DNA of 6,580 nucleotides from Tidjanibacter sp. (GCA_017379955.1 JAFNVE010000120.1:1-6580); one strand, 5' to 3'. Shown: positions 1 to 6,401, counted from the first letter of the stretch. The notes: generated from the sequence alone by a model not told the origin. Made by a program: numbers and translations.

Positions 1-1581
1 GTAGTGGGTCTCCTTCTTGTTACGCACACGGAACAAGGGGGTCTGCAAGATGTAGAGGTGACCCAAGCGGATGATATCGGGGAAGAACTGCAGGAAGAAC
101 GAGGTCAGCAACAAACGAATGTGCATACCATCGACATCGGCATCGGTTGCAATCACAATCTTGTTATAGCGCAGATTTTCAATATCTTCCTCAATATTCA
201 GCGCAGCCTGCAAGCGGTTGAACTCCACATTCTCATAGACCAACTTCTTGGTCAGTCCATAACTATTCTTAGGCTTACCACGAAGCGAGAATACCGCCTG
301 AGTCTGTGCATCGCGCGACGAGGTGATAGAGCCACTCGCCGAAAGACCCTCGGTGATGAAAATCATCGTCTCGTTCTTGCGGGGATTCTTTACATCGTTG
401 TAGTGGATCTTGCAGTCGCGGAGGTTGCTATTATTGAGGCTCACCTTCTTCGCCATCTCGCGCGCCTTCTTCTGCACACCCGAGATAGCCTTGCGCTCCT
501 TCTCGTTCTCCTGAATCTTTTTCAGTAGAATCTGTGCAGTTTCGGGGTGCTTGTGGAGATAGTTATCGAGCTCACGACCCACAAAGTCGACAATAAACTG
601 ACGCACAGTCTGACCATCGGGAGCCATCAACTTCGATGACAAACGAATCTTTGTCTGGCTCTCAAACTCCGGCTCCTCGACACTCACGCTGATAGCACCA
701 ACAACCGAAGTGCGAACATCGCTCGGGTCGAAATCTTTCTTGAAGAACTCCTTGATAGTCTTTGCGATAGCCTCACGGAAAGCCGCCTGATGAGTACCAC
801 CCTGCGTGGTATGCTGGCCATTGACAAACGAGAAATAACTCTCGCCATAGCTGGTACCGTGGGTCAGAGCAATCTCAATATCCTCGCCTTTGAGGTGGAT
901 GGGTGCATAGAGAGGCTCATCCGAGAGATTCTCATTGAGCAAATCCAGCAAACCGTTCTTCGAGGTATAACGAGTGCCGTTGAGCGAAATTGTCAGACCT
1001 GTGAGCAGATAGGTGTAGTTGCGGAGTCGCTGCTCCACAATCTCCAGATTGTACTCATAGTCGCCAAATACCTCCTCGTCAACATGATAGGAGATAGTAG
1101 TACCATCCTTCTCGGCCACATTGCTCTCCCAGGTGTCCGAGACCTCGATACCTGTATTATAGCTTACGGTACGCGCCTCGCCACCACGCACACTTCGCGC
1201 AGTGAAGCTGCTCGACAGCATATTCACTGCCTTGACACCCACTCCATTAAGACCTACGGTCTTCTTAAATGCGCCCGAGCCATACTTACCACTCGTATTG
1301 ATTTTCGACACCGCATCGCTCAGCGAAGCAAGAGGAATACCTCGACCATAGTCACGGATAGTCACCAACTTATCGGGCGAGATGGTCACTTCAATAAGGC
1401 TACCGGCTCCCATAATAAACTCATCGACAGAGTTATCGAGCACCTCCTTAATCAAGGTGTAGATACCGTCGTCGGGTTGTGTGCCATCGCCGAGTTTACC
1501 AATCCACATACCAGGTCGCAGACGCATCTGGTCGCGTGTGGAGAGGGTTTTAATATCTTTCTCAGTATAGTTTACTGCCAT
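1..1581 (-). CDS. parE: DNA topoisomerase IV subunit B (ParE), C-terminal end outside the window
   Basis: This is the ATPase subunit of topoisomerase IV, which with ParC decatenates and relaxes DNA. The 527 codons present start at ATG 1581. The GHKL ATPase domain comes first: E46 and N50 in EVLDNSVDE, then DYGRG (77-81) and the glycine-rich lid GLNGVG (110-115). The transducer domain carries the QTK loop (309-311). The TOPRIM domain has the catalytic glutamate E411 and the metal-binding DADVD (480-484), followed by [14 protein letters not shown] at the window edge. The TOPRIM string SASGSI plus the tract after it ([10 protein letters not shown]) is what I know from Bacteroidota ParE; GyrB normally reads EGDSAGG. 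The family is about 620-650 residues, so roughly 100 are missing. One oddity is EGLSASG, with leucine at residue 413 where EGDSA is usual. It lies 93 bases after plsC on the same strand with no convincing promoter of its own, so it may be co-transcribed. Confidence 0.95.
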   Translation of the reverse strand, partial: MAVNYTEKDIKTLSTRDQMRLRPGMWIGKLGDGTQPDDGIYTLIKEVLDNSVDEFIMGAGSLIEVTISPDKLVTIRDYGRGIPLASLSDAVSKINTSGKYGSGAFKKTVGLNGVGVKAVNMLSSSFTARSVRGGEARTVSYNTGIEVSDTWESNVAEKDGTTISYHVDEEVFGDYEYNLEIVEQRLRNYTYLLTGLTISLNGTRYTSKNGLLDLLNENLSDEPLYAPIHLKGEDIEIALTHGTSYGESYFSFVNGQHTTQGGTHQAAFREAIAKTIKEFFKKDFDPSDVRTSVVGAISVSVEEPEFESQTKIRLSSKLMAPDGQTVRQFIVDFVGRELDNYLHKHPETAQILLKKIQENEKERKAISGVQKKAREMAKKVSLNNSNLRDCKIHYNDVKNPRKNETMIFITEGLSASGSITSSRDAQTQAVFSLRGKPKNSYGLTKKLVYENVEFNRLQAALNIEEDIENLRYNKIVIATDADVDGMHIRLLLTSFFLQFFPDIIRLGHLYILQTPLFRVRNKKETHY

Positions 1582-1674
1582 TGTATATATCTGTTTTTCT
1601 CTTTCTCTTCTAAATCAAAAGTGGTCGGTCGCAAAGGAAACTATTCTCTTTGACAACTCTTGTCACTCCTGCCA

Positions 1675-2403
1675 CTATTTTTCAGCCTTTATCTCTGCAA
1701 GTGCCTCGGCAGCCATCGCCTGCACCCTCTTGGAGAGTTCCTTAGGCTCACTTGCCACAACCTCCTCAGCAGGAATCGGAGGCAACATCCTCAACCTGAC
1801 TGTGCATCGAGCAATCTTCCAACCATCGAAAAGCCTGTCTGTTCCATCCATCACGCAGGGCAGAATCTGCACTCCTGCATCGTGAGCCAGGTAGAAAGCA
1901 CCATCCTTATAGCGGTGAATTTCGCCATCCTTGCTACGAGTACCCTCGGGAAACATATTGACACTTATGCCATTAGCCAAAAATGCCTTGCCTTTCTCCA
2001 TCATCACCTTGGTCGATGCGGCATTTCCGCGATTGATAGCGATATCGCCTCTCTCCCACAACACCCAACCGAAAACGGGAATCTTGTAGACCTCTCGTTT
2101 ACTCACCCACTTGAACAGATAATTGAGGTTGAACATTACGGGAATATCGAGCATCGAGCGGTGGTTAATCACCACAACACAAGGCCTCTGTGGGTCTAAG
2201 TTCTCTGCACCCTCCACCTTCAACTTCCAGCCTGGAACAGCCACAAAAAGGCTACTCGACCAGAAACGACAAGCCCACTGCATGGCCCTGCCCTTACGGT
2301 CGAAGAGCAGACTATAAAGCCAAATAATCGTATGGACAATCACAAAGAGTACCACCCAGGGCACCAATAATATATATGTCAAAAGGGACAAAACCGCTCT
2401 CAT
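1675..2403 (-). CDS. plsC: 1-acyl-sn-glycerol-3-phosphate acyltransferase (PlsC/LPLAT family)
   Basis: This enzyme acylates lysophosphatidic acid at sn-2 to give phosphatidic acid, the precursor of membrane phospholipids, at the cytoplasmic membrane. The 242-residue protein has a hydrophobic N-terminal segment (about residues 4-34) that should anchor it. The family motifs appear in order: the catalytic HxxxxD as NHRSMLD (H81, D86), the GDIAINR block (119-125), and FPEGTRS (151-157), which binds the glycerol phosphate. The usual length is about 240 residues, so it looks complete. ATG 2403 is chosen because it puts the membrane segment at the N-terminus and lies about 50 bases from a TAnnTTTG element. 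The gene is divergent from fabD and upstream of parE. Motifs alone cannot exclude a related acyltransferase, for example one acting on an ornithine lipid or lipid A-like acceptor, but PlsC is the best call. Confidence 0.88.
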   Translation of the reverse strand: MRAVLSLLTYILLVPWVVLFVIVHTIIWLYSLLFDRKGRAMQWACRFWSSSLFVAVPGWKLKVEGAENLDPQRPCVVVINHRSMLDIPVMFNLNYLFKWVSKREVYKIPVFGWVLWERGDIAINRGNAASTKVMMEKGKAFLANGISVNMFPEGTRSKDGEIHRYKDGAFYLAHDAGVQILPCVMDGTDRLFDGWKIARCTVRLRMLPPIPAEEVVASEPKELSKRVQAMAAEALAEIKAEK

Positions 2404-2452
2404 ATCTCAATCATTTACTCCCCAATGGGGCACAATTATCCAATTTAGGCCA

Positions 2453-2460
2453 CAAATTTA
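2453..2460 (-). promoter_or_regulatory. Candidate -7 element (TAAATTTG) for plsC
   Basis: Read on the minus strand this is TAAATTTG, matching the Bacteroidota -7 consensus TAnnTTTG. It lies about 50 bases before the plsC start. No TTTG -33 element is found at the expected 19-21 base spacing; the nearest on the minus strand (2487-2490) is 26 bases away. The -33 region instead overlaps the inverted repeat at 2469-2498, which could mean the promoter is weak or needs a regulator. Confidence 0.5.
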
Positions 2461-2468
2461 GCACTCTT

Positions 2469-2498
2469 TTTTGGAGTAACTAACCCCAAACTCCAAAA
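2469..2498. repeat. Perfect 9-bp inverted repeat in the plsC-fabD divergent spacer
   Basis: TTTTGGAGT (2469-2477) and ACTCCAAAA (2490-2498) are exact reverse complements separated by 12 bases. The repeat covers the -33 region of the candidate plsC promoter and lies about 80 bases upstream of the fabD promoter. Its position fits a protein-binding operator shared by the two lipid genes. A transcription terminator is unlikely because the 12-base loop is large, the stem is AT-rich and neither arm is followed by a T-run. Confidence 0.5.
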
Positions 2499-2577
2499 CT
2501 TATTAACATTTTTTCACCCTCTTTTGCTCCACTTTCGCCACATCTCTCCCTCTAACCGCCACCAAATCAAGCAGAGA

Positions 2578-2609
2578 TTTAGAGATAAAATAGAAAAAGA
2601 GTATCTTTG
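2578..2609 (+). promoter_or_regulatory. fabD promoter (TTTA - 20 bases - TATCTTTG)
   Basis: TATCTTTG at 2602-2609 matches the Bacteroidota -7 element exactly. TTTA at 2578-2581, a one-base variant of the -33 TTTG, lies 20 bases upstream. Transcription would start near 2615, giving a leader of about 40 bases rich in A and T. The leader ends in AAGG just before the ATG, too close to act as a normal Shine-Dalgarno sequence. Confidence 0.75.
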
Positions 2610-2655
2610 CAGTGAAAACAGAAAAACCTAAAAACACCTATATAATATATAAGGT

Positions 2656-3543
2656 ATGAAAAAAGCATATGTATTCCCAGGTCAGGGCGCTCAATACTCG
2701 GGTATGGGCAAAGACCTCTACGAGAGCAACCCCAAGGCTCGCGCACTATTCGACAAAGCAGACGAGATTCTCGGCTTCAAGATATCGGAGATTATGTTCG
2801 GTGGCACCGACGAGGAGCTGAAACAGACCCGCGTCACTCAGCCCGCAATCTTCCTCCACTCGGTAGCACTTGCTGTTGCTCTCGGCGAGGAGTTCCAGCC
2901 CGATATGGTGGCGGGTCACTCGCTCGGCGAACTGAGCGCACTCACCGCAGCCGGCGCACTCTCCTTTGAGGACGGCTTGCGTTTGGTGTCGGCTCGCGCT
3001 GAGGCTATGCAGAAGGCGTGCGAGGTAAAGCCCTCGACAATGGCAGCCGTTATCGCACTTGCCGACGAGAAGGTCGAGGAGGTTTGTGCGGGTATCGATG
3101 GCGTCGTTGTTGCCGCAAACTTCAACTGCCCGGGTCAGGTTGTTATTTCGGGCGAGGTAGAGAGCGTTCAGGCAGCGTGCGTGGCACTCAAAGAGGCCGG
3201 CGCAAAGCGTGCACTGCCCCTCAATGTTAGTGGTGCCTTCCACTCGCCTATGATGGAGCCTGCGCGTGCCGAATTGCAGAAGGCAATCGAGGCAACCGAG
3301 TTCCACGCACCCCGCTGTGCAGTATATCAAAATGTTGATGCTCAGCCCCATACCGACCCCGTAGAGATTAAGCAGAACCTGATCGCACAGCTTACTTCGC
3401 CCGTGCGCTGGACTCAGTCGGTGGAGCGTATGTGTGCAGATGGTGCGACTGCTTTTGAGGAGTTGGGCCCGGGTCAGGTATTGCAGGGATTAATCAAAAA
3501 AATTAATAAAGAGGTGGAGGTTTCATCAAAACAGACACTCTAA
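2656..3543 (+). CDS. fabD: Malonyl-CoA:ACP S-malonyltransferase (FabD)
   Basis: FabD moves malonyl from CoA to acyl carrier protein, supplying the extender unit for type II fatty-acid synthesis in the cytoplasm. The 295-residue protein matches the family length (about 300). It has FPGQGAQ near the N-terminus (Q10, oxyanion hole), the nucleophile elbow GHSLGE (S89), the carboxylate-binding arginine R114, the ANFNCPGQVVISG block (154-166) and the catalytic histidine in AFHSP (H196). Q62 in VTQPA is also conserved. The active site is therefore complete. ATG 2656 places FPGQGAQ at the standard distance from the N-terminus and follows a good promoter. The gene stands alone rather than inside a fab cluster, but it faces plsC, another lipid gene, across a 252-base spacer. 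Confidence 0.96.
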   Translation: MKKAYVFPGQGAQYSGMGKDLYESNPKARALFDKADEILGFKISEIMFGGTDEELKQTRVTQPAIFLHSVALAVALGEEFQPDMVAGHSLGELSALTAAGALSFEDGLRLVSARAEAMQKACEVKPSTMAAVIALADEKVEEVCAGIDGVVVAANFNCPGQVVISGEVESVQAACVALKEAGAKRALPLNVSGAFHSPMMEPARAELQKAIEATEFHAPRCAVYQNVDAQPHTDPVEIKQNLIAQLTSPVRWTQSVERMCADGATAFEELGPGQVLQGLIKKINKEVEVSSKQTL

Positions 3544-3610
3544 TTATTAAAAATCCACAAGCCGACAACTCAACACCCTGATATTAGGAGATTTAAGTTT
3601 ATAATAGATT

Positions 3611-3639
3611 TTTGAAAATTTTTAAATACTTTACTTTTG
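3611..3639 (+). promoter_or_regulatory. Orphan promoter candidate (TTTG - 17 bases - TACTTTTG)
   Basis: TACTTTTG at 3632-3639 fits TAnnTTTG exactly, with TTTG at 3611-3614. The 17-base spacing is slightly short of the usual 19-21. No gene start follows closely. Instead a strong terminator begins about 45 bases downstream, so the product would be a short RNA. Confidence 0.5.
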
Positions 3640-3644
3640 CAGGG

Positions 3645-3717
3645 TTTTAGCGGCTTTTAGGGCGGATTTGTTAATCAAACAAGGAGAGTCGAATCGCAAA
3701 GATTCGGCTCTTTTTTT
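3645..3717 (+). ncRNA. Candidate small RNA of about 73 nt
   Basis: An exact TAnnTTTG element is followed about 5 bases later by this stretch, which ends in an intrinsic terminator. It contains no ATG and no ORF. A near-tandem 10-base repeat straddles the predicted start (3643-3652 and 3653-3662, each with TTTTAG, 8 of 10 bases matching). A weak hairpin TTGTT/AACAA (3668-3682) comes next, then the terminator stem. I recognise no known RNA family. The 5' end is estimated from promoter spacing. The alternative is that the hairpin only terminates fabD and the promoter match is chance in AT-rich DNA. Confidence 0.4.
3683..3717 (+). terminator. Rho-independent terminator
   Basis: GAGTCGAATC (3686-3695) pairs with GATTCGGCTC (3701-3710) over 10 positions, with one G-U pair and the five-base loop GCAAA, followed directly by seven Ts (3711-3717). 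It can end the candidate small RNA and also read-through transcripts from fabD, whose stop codon is 140 bases upstream. The ROK gene beyond it has its own promoter. Confidence 0.9.
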
Positions 3718-3751
3718 GTTAAACAACAAGGTAGTATTTAAAATTAATCTT

Positions 3752-3806
3752 AAAAAAATGTCTATTTTCTAAAAAAAATCACTAAAAATTTAAAAAAAAT
3801 TAAAAA
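3752..3806. other. Run of A-tracts upstream of the ROK promoter
   Basis: A-tracts of 5-8 bases are centred near 3755, 3774, 3786, 3795 and 3804. The last four are spaced about 9-11 bases apart, close to one helical turn. Such phasing is known to bend DNA. The run ends 6 bases before the -33 element of the ROK promoter, where it could act like an upstream activating element. Chance is possible because spacers in this group are AT-rich. Confidence 0.4.
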
Positions 3807-3812
3807 GCAGCA

Positions 3813-3842
3813 TTGTTTTTAAAATTTTTCATTTTATATTTG
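3813..3842 (+). promoter_or_regulatory. Promoter of the ROK regulator (TTG - 19 bases - TATATTTG)
   Basis: TATATTTG at 3835-3842 is an exact TAnnTTTG match, with TTG at 3813-3815 separated by 19 bases, the usual Bacteroidota arrangement. Transcription would start near 3848, leaving a leader of about 27 bases before the GTG start. The same transcript probably covers the GNAT gene. Confidence 0.75.
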
Positions 3843-3874
3843 TATCGAATTAGATTACTAAAAAATTACCCGAC

Positions 3875-5119
3875 GTGGAAGAGGAAAAAAATTTGGTGCT
3901 TTTGAAGGATTTCTTCAATCAGCAGGATGACGAGACCAAAGGTATCTCGCACAAAAACCTGTTGATTAAGCGCGGCATCATAGCCTATATGGCTGTAAAT
4001 GGCGAGTGTACCATTGCGGAACTCACCAAGGAGCTCCACGTCAGCGTGCCAACCATCACCAAACTTGTAGGCGATTTGGTTACCGAGAACATCGTGACCG
4101 ACAATGGTAAGGTCGAGACTGCCGGTGGTCGTCGCCCCAACGTATTCGGTTTGGCGAACACCGCTATCTACTTTGCGGGTGTCGATATTGGCCGCGATTC
4201 TATCTATTTCGTACTCACCGACCTCAAAAATAACGTCATCCTCAGCACCATCGAGTCGACATTTGAACTCGCTGATAATCAGCAGTGTCTGGCTCGTATT
4301 TGTCAGAAAATCAATCATTTCCTTGACAATTGCGGTGTTGAGCGCAACAAGATTCTCGGTATGGGTGTATGTATTGCCGGCCGTGTTGACTCGAACACAG
4401 GTCGCAGTTATATGTACTTCACCTCCAACCACCAATCCCTGCGCGAGATTATCGAGGAGCAGACCGGTGTGAACGTACTGCTCGAGAACGACACCCGTGC
4501 TCGTTGCTATGCGGAGTATTTCGCAAGTGGCAACAAAGAGGAGAGCAATATCCTCTACCTCCATTTGGGTCGTGGTGTGGCGATTGGTATCGTGACCGAC
4601 GGCAAGCTCTACTATGGCAAGTCGGGTTTTGCGGGCGAGTTTGGTCACACACCCTTCTTCAACAACGAGATTATCTGTGCTTGCGGCAAGAAGGGCTGCT
4701 TGGAGACCGAGGTGTCGGGTATAGCTATCGAGGGTAAGATGATGCGCCAGATTCAACAGGGCGTAAACTCGATACTCCGCGAGAAGTACGATGCGGGTGA
4801 GCATATCCACATCGACGATATCATCTCGGCCGCTAAGAACGACGACAACCTCTCGATTGAGCTTATTGAGGAGGCTGGTGAAAAGATTGGTAAGAGTATT
4901 GCATTTCTGATTAACATATTCAACCCCGAGCTGGTGATTATCGGTGGTAACCTCGCTCAGGCTGGCGACTATCTGATGTTGCCCCTGAAATCGGCCACCA
5001 ACAAGTACTCACTCAACCTGGTGTATAAGGATACCAAGTTCCGCTTGTCGCAGATGGGCGCAGATGCGGGTGCTCTGGGTGCTGCTATGTTGATACGCAA
5101 TAAGATAATTGGATTGTAG
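3875..5119 (+). CDS. ROK-family transcriptional regulator with winged-helix N-terminus
   Basis: This 414-residue protein combines a MarR-like winged helix (about 30-92) with a ROK sugar-kinase-like domain, the layout of NagC, Mlc and XylR-type regulators. The recognition region is AELTKELHVSVPTITKLV (48-65) and the wing ends in GGRRP (84-88). In the ROK part, END (204-206) keeps the catalytic-type aspartate, GEFGH (254-258) is intact, and H258, C268, C270 and C275 form the ROK zinc site (CACGKKGC). The phosphate loop is degenerate: DIGRDS (104-109) replaces DIGGTK, and LGRGVAIG replaces the GTGIGxG loop, so kinase activity is doubtful. The start is taken as GTG 3875: an in-frame TAG lies at 3851 and the first in-frame ATG is at codon 39, inside the winged helix. 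The effector is probably a sugar or sugar phosphate, but no sugar genes adjoin it. Confidence 0.88.
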   Translation: MEEEKNLVLLKDFFNQQDDETKGISHKNLLIKRGIIAYMAVNGECTIAELTKELHVSVPTITKLVGDLVTENIVTDNGKVETAGGRRPNVFGLANTAIYFAGVDIGRDSIYFVLTDLKNNVILSTIESTFELADNQQCLARICQKINHFLDNCGVERNKILGMGVCIAGRVDSNTGRSYMYFTSNHQSLREIIEEQTGVNVLLENDTRARCYAEYFASGNKEESNILYLHLGRGVAIGIVTDGKLYYGKSGFAGEFGHTPFFNNEIICACGKKGCLETEVSGIAIEGKMMRQIQQGVNSILREKYDAGEHIHIDDIISAAKNDDNLSIELIEEAGEKIGKSIAFLINIFNPELVIIGGNLAQAGDYLMLPLKSATNKYSLNLVYKDTKFRLSQMGADAGALGAAMLIRNKIIGL

Positions 5120-5140
5120 GATAAGTAAGAGTAGGCGATT

Positions 5141-5674
5141 ATGAACGCATTGGAAACCGATATCATCCGCCTCCGCGCCCTGGAGCCCGAAGATGTGGAT
5201 GTCCTCTACAAATGGGAGAACGATACCAATATCTGGAAGGTGAGCAACACCGTCGCACCCTTCTCGCGCTACATCCTGCGCCAATTTATCGAGAATCAGA
5301 AGTATGATATCTATGAGACTCGCCAGATGCGTCTGATTATCGAGTCGAAGAAGAGCGGTAAGCCTGTTGGCAGTATCGACATCTTCGATATCGACCCCTA
5401 CAACCAGCGTGCAGGCGTGGGTATCCTCATCTACGACAAGGAGGACCAGGGTCAGGGTTATGCATCGAGCGCACTCTCGGCACTCATCCGCTACGCCTTC
5501 CACATCCTCTGCTTCAACCAGCTCTACTGCAACATCCTCTCGAACAACACACGTTCACTCAACCTCTTCAAGAGTAAGGGTTTCAGCGTTGTGGGCCTCA
5601 AACGCGAGTGGGTAAAGACCACCACCGACTGGCTCGACGAGTATATGTTGCAACTCATCAACCCGATTAAATAA
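5141..5674 (+). CDS. GNAT-family N-acetyltransferase (RimJ/RimL-like, Acetyltransf_3 type)
   Basis: This 177-residue protein has the GNAT fold and would transfer an acetyl group from acetyl-CoA to an amine. The start reads IIRLRALEPEDVDVLYKWEND (8-28), typical of the RimJ/RimL and spermidine acetyltransferase branch. Motif A is GVGILIYDKEDQGQGYASSAL (92-112), with the pyrophosphate loop QGQGYA at 103-108. Motif B, NILSNNTRSLNLFKSKGF, ends at residue 148 and is also well kept. The length matches the family. ATG 5141 lies 21 bases after the ROK stop, with AGAGTAGG about 9 bases upstream as a weak ribosome site, so the two genes are probably one operon. The substrate (protein N-terminus, polyamine, amino sugar) cannot be told from sequence. 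Pairing with a ROK regulator makes an amino-sugar link tempting but unproven. Confidence 0.88.
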   Translation: MNALETDIIRLRALEPEDVDVLYKWENDTNIWKVSNTVAPFSRYILRQFIENQKYDIYETRQMRLIIESKKSGKPVGSIDIFDIDPYNQRAGVGILIYDKEDQGQGYASSALSALIRYAFHILCFNQLYCNILSNNTRSLNLFKSKGFSVVGLKREWVKTTTDWLDEYMLQLINPIK

Positions 5675-5706
5675 CAACAACACAATAATTTACCGATTCA
5701 CACTCA

Positions 5707-5736
5707 CGCCCTCAGCCATAAGACTGAGGGCGTTTT
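5707..5736 (+). terminator. Intrinsic terminator after the GNAT gene
   Basis: CGCCCTCAG (5707-5715) and CTGAGGGCG (5724-5732) form a perfect 9-bp GC-rich stem with an 8-base loop, followed by TTTT. The T-run is short, but the stem is strong. It lies 32 bases after the GNAT stop and just before the promoter of the next gene, so it should end the ROK-GNAT transcript. Confidence 0.82.
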
Positions 5737-5770
5737 AATCTTAGGTATGCGAAAAAAGAAAAAAGTTCGT

Positions 5771-5778
5771 TATCTTTG
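5771..5778 (+). promoter_or_regulatory. Promoter -7 element (TATCTTTG) of the FKBP gene
   Basis: This is an exact TAnnTTTG match, identical to the fabD -7 element. No clear TTG is present 19-21 bases upstream (that region reads GGTATGCG), so the -33 half is weak. Transcription would start near 5784, giving a leader of about 46 bases rich in A. The element overlaps an in-frame TTG (5776), which rules that codon out as the translation start. Confidence 0.7.
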
Positions 5779-5829
5779 TGGTCTAACGCAAGAGAAAATT
5801 TATTTGCAAAACATAAAATCGAAAGAAAA

Positions 5830-6378
5830 ATGAAAGTAGAAGCACAGAAATTCGTACAGCTCACCTATGAGTTGATTGTTGATGGTCAGTTGGCTGACCA
5901 GGCTACCAAGGAGCGTCCTCTTGGTTTTGTATTTGGTGCAGGTTTCCTCCTTCCCAAGTTCGAGGCTAACATCGAGGGCAAAGAGGTTGGCGATACCTTC
6001 GCCTTCACCCTCACTCCCGAGGAGGGCTATGGCGTGAGCAATCCCGATATGGTAATCGACGTTCCCACCGCTGCATTTATGATTAACGGCAAGGTAGAGG
6101 ATGGTCTGCTCGTAGTTGGCAACCAGATTCCTATGATGACCGCTGACGGTATGCACGTTGTAGGCGTAGTGACCGAGGTTGGCGAGGAGAGCGTTAAGAT
6201 GGACTTCAACCACCCCATGGCCGGCAAGACCCTCAATTTCAGCGGTGAGATTGTAGAGGTACGCGAGGCTACCGAGGCTGACTATCCCCACGCACACGGC
6301 GGTTGCAACTGCGGTGACTGCAACTGTGGCGACTGCGGTGATGGTGGTTGCGACTGCGGCGATAAGGGTTGCTGCTAA
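5830..6378 (+). CDS. slyD: SlyD-like FKBP-type peptidyl-prolyl isomerase with Cys-rich metal-binding tail
   Basis: This is a prolyl cis-trans isomerase and folding helper of the SlyD group, likely cytoplasmic since no signal peptide is seen. The 182 residues give an FKBP half (PLGFVFGAGFLLPKFE, 30-45; IEGKEVGD, 48-55; EEGYG, 64-68), an inserted IF chaperone domain (about 72-125), and the return strand NHPMAGKTLNF...EIVEVREAT (127-148). This is the order seen in E. coli SlyD. The tail (154-182) has two His and nine Cys within residues 159-182, mostly as CNCGD-type units, while the rest has no cysteine. By analogy with SlyD it should bind nickel, zinc or similar metals. The start is ATG 5830: the reading frame stays open upstream to a TTG at 5776, but that lies inside the promoter, and MKV at 5830 matches the family N-terminus. 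The next gene starts 23 bases downstream and probably shares the transcript. Confidence 0.92.
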   Translation: MKVEAQKFVQLTYELIVDGQLADQATKERPLGFVFGAGFLLPKFEANIEGKEVGDTFAFTLTPEEGYGVSNPDMVIDVPTAAFMINGKVEDGLLVVGNQIPMMTADGMHVVGVVTEVGEESVKMDFNHPMAGKTLNFSGEIVEVREATEADYPHAHGGCNCGDCNCGDCGDGGCDCGDKGCC

Positions 6379-6401
6379 TAATCTATTCGGAGTAGGTCGC
6401 T

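Larger units (their letters stand above)
3544..3874. other. AT-rich intergenic spacer between fabD and the ROK gene
   Basis: No protein-coding region is supported here. Reading along the plus strand, it holds about 90 bases with nothing recognised, a small promoter-terminator unit (3632-3717), a run of A-tracts (3752-3806), and the ROK promoter and leader (3813-3874). The fabD transcript has no other visible terminator, so it probably ends at the hairpin at 3683-3717. Confidence 0.7.

Noticed and set aside
1632..1639. Possible parE promoter (minus-strand TTCCTTTG)
   Set aside because: It has one mismatch to TAnnTTTG at a key base and no -33 element at the right spacing. Read-through from plsC is simpler.
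790..1653. Long plus-strand ORF (287 codons) opposite parE
   Set aside because: It lies fully antisense to a strongly supported ParE with all motifs, has no recognisable domain, and follows from codon bias leaving few stops on the other strand.
1652..1664. Small palindrome GACAA-CTC-TTGTC between plsC and parE
   Set aside because: Arms of 5 bp with a 3-base loop are expected by chance. It has no T-run to act as a terminator and no well-placed promoter nearby to make it an operator.
2420..2430. CCCC-AAT-GGGG inverted repeat just upstream of plsC
   Set aside because: A 4-bp stem with a 3-base loop is too small to call a regulatory hairpin, though it would lie in the plsC leader.
2746..3351. 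Minus-strand ORF (201 codons) opposite fabD
   Set aside because: FabD has a complete active site in the plus frame; the antisense product is a Cys- and Leu-rich translation without any domain signal.
3759..3773. Possible leader peptide ATG TCT ATT TTC TAA upstream of the ROK gene
   Set aside because: It has only four codons, sits in A-tract DNA before the ROK promoter, and has no ribosome site.
3866..4810. Long minus-strand ORF (314 codons) opposite the ROK gene
   Set aside because: The plus-strand ROK protein has clear winged-helix, GEFGH and zinc motifs; the antisense product shows no family features and has no promoter of its own.
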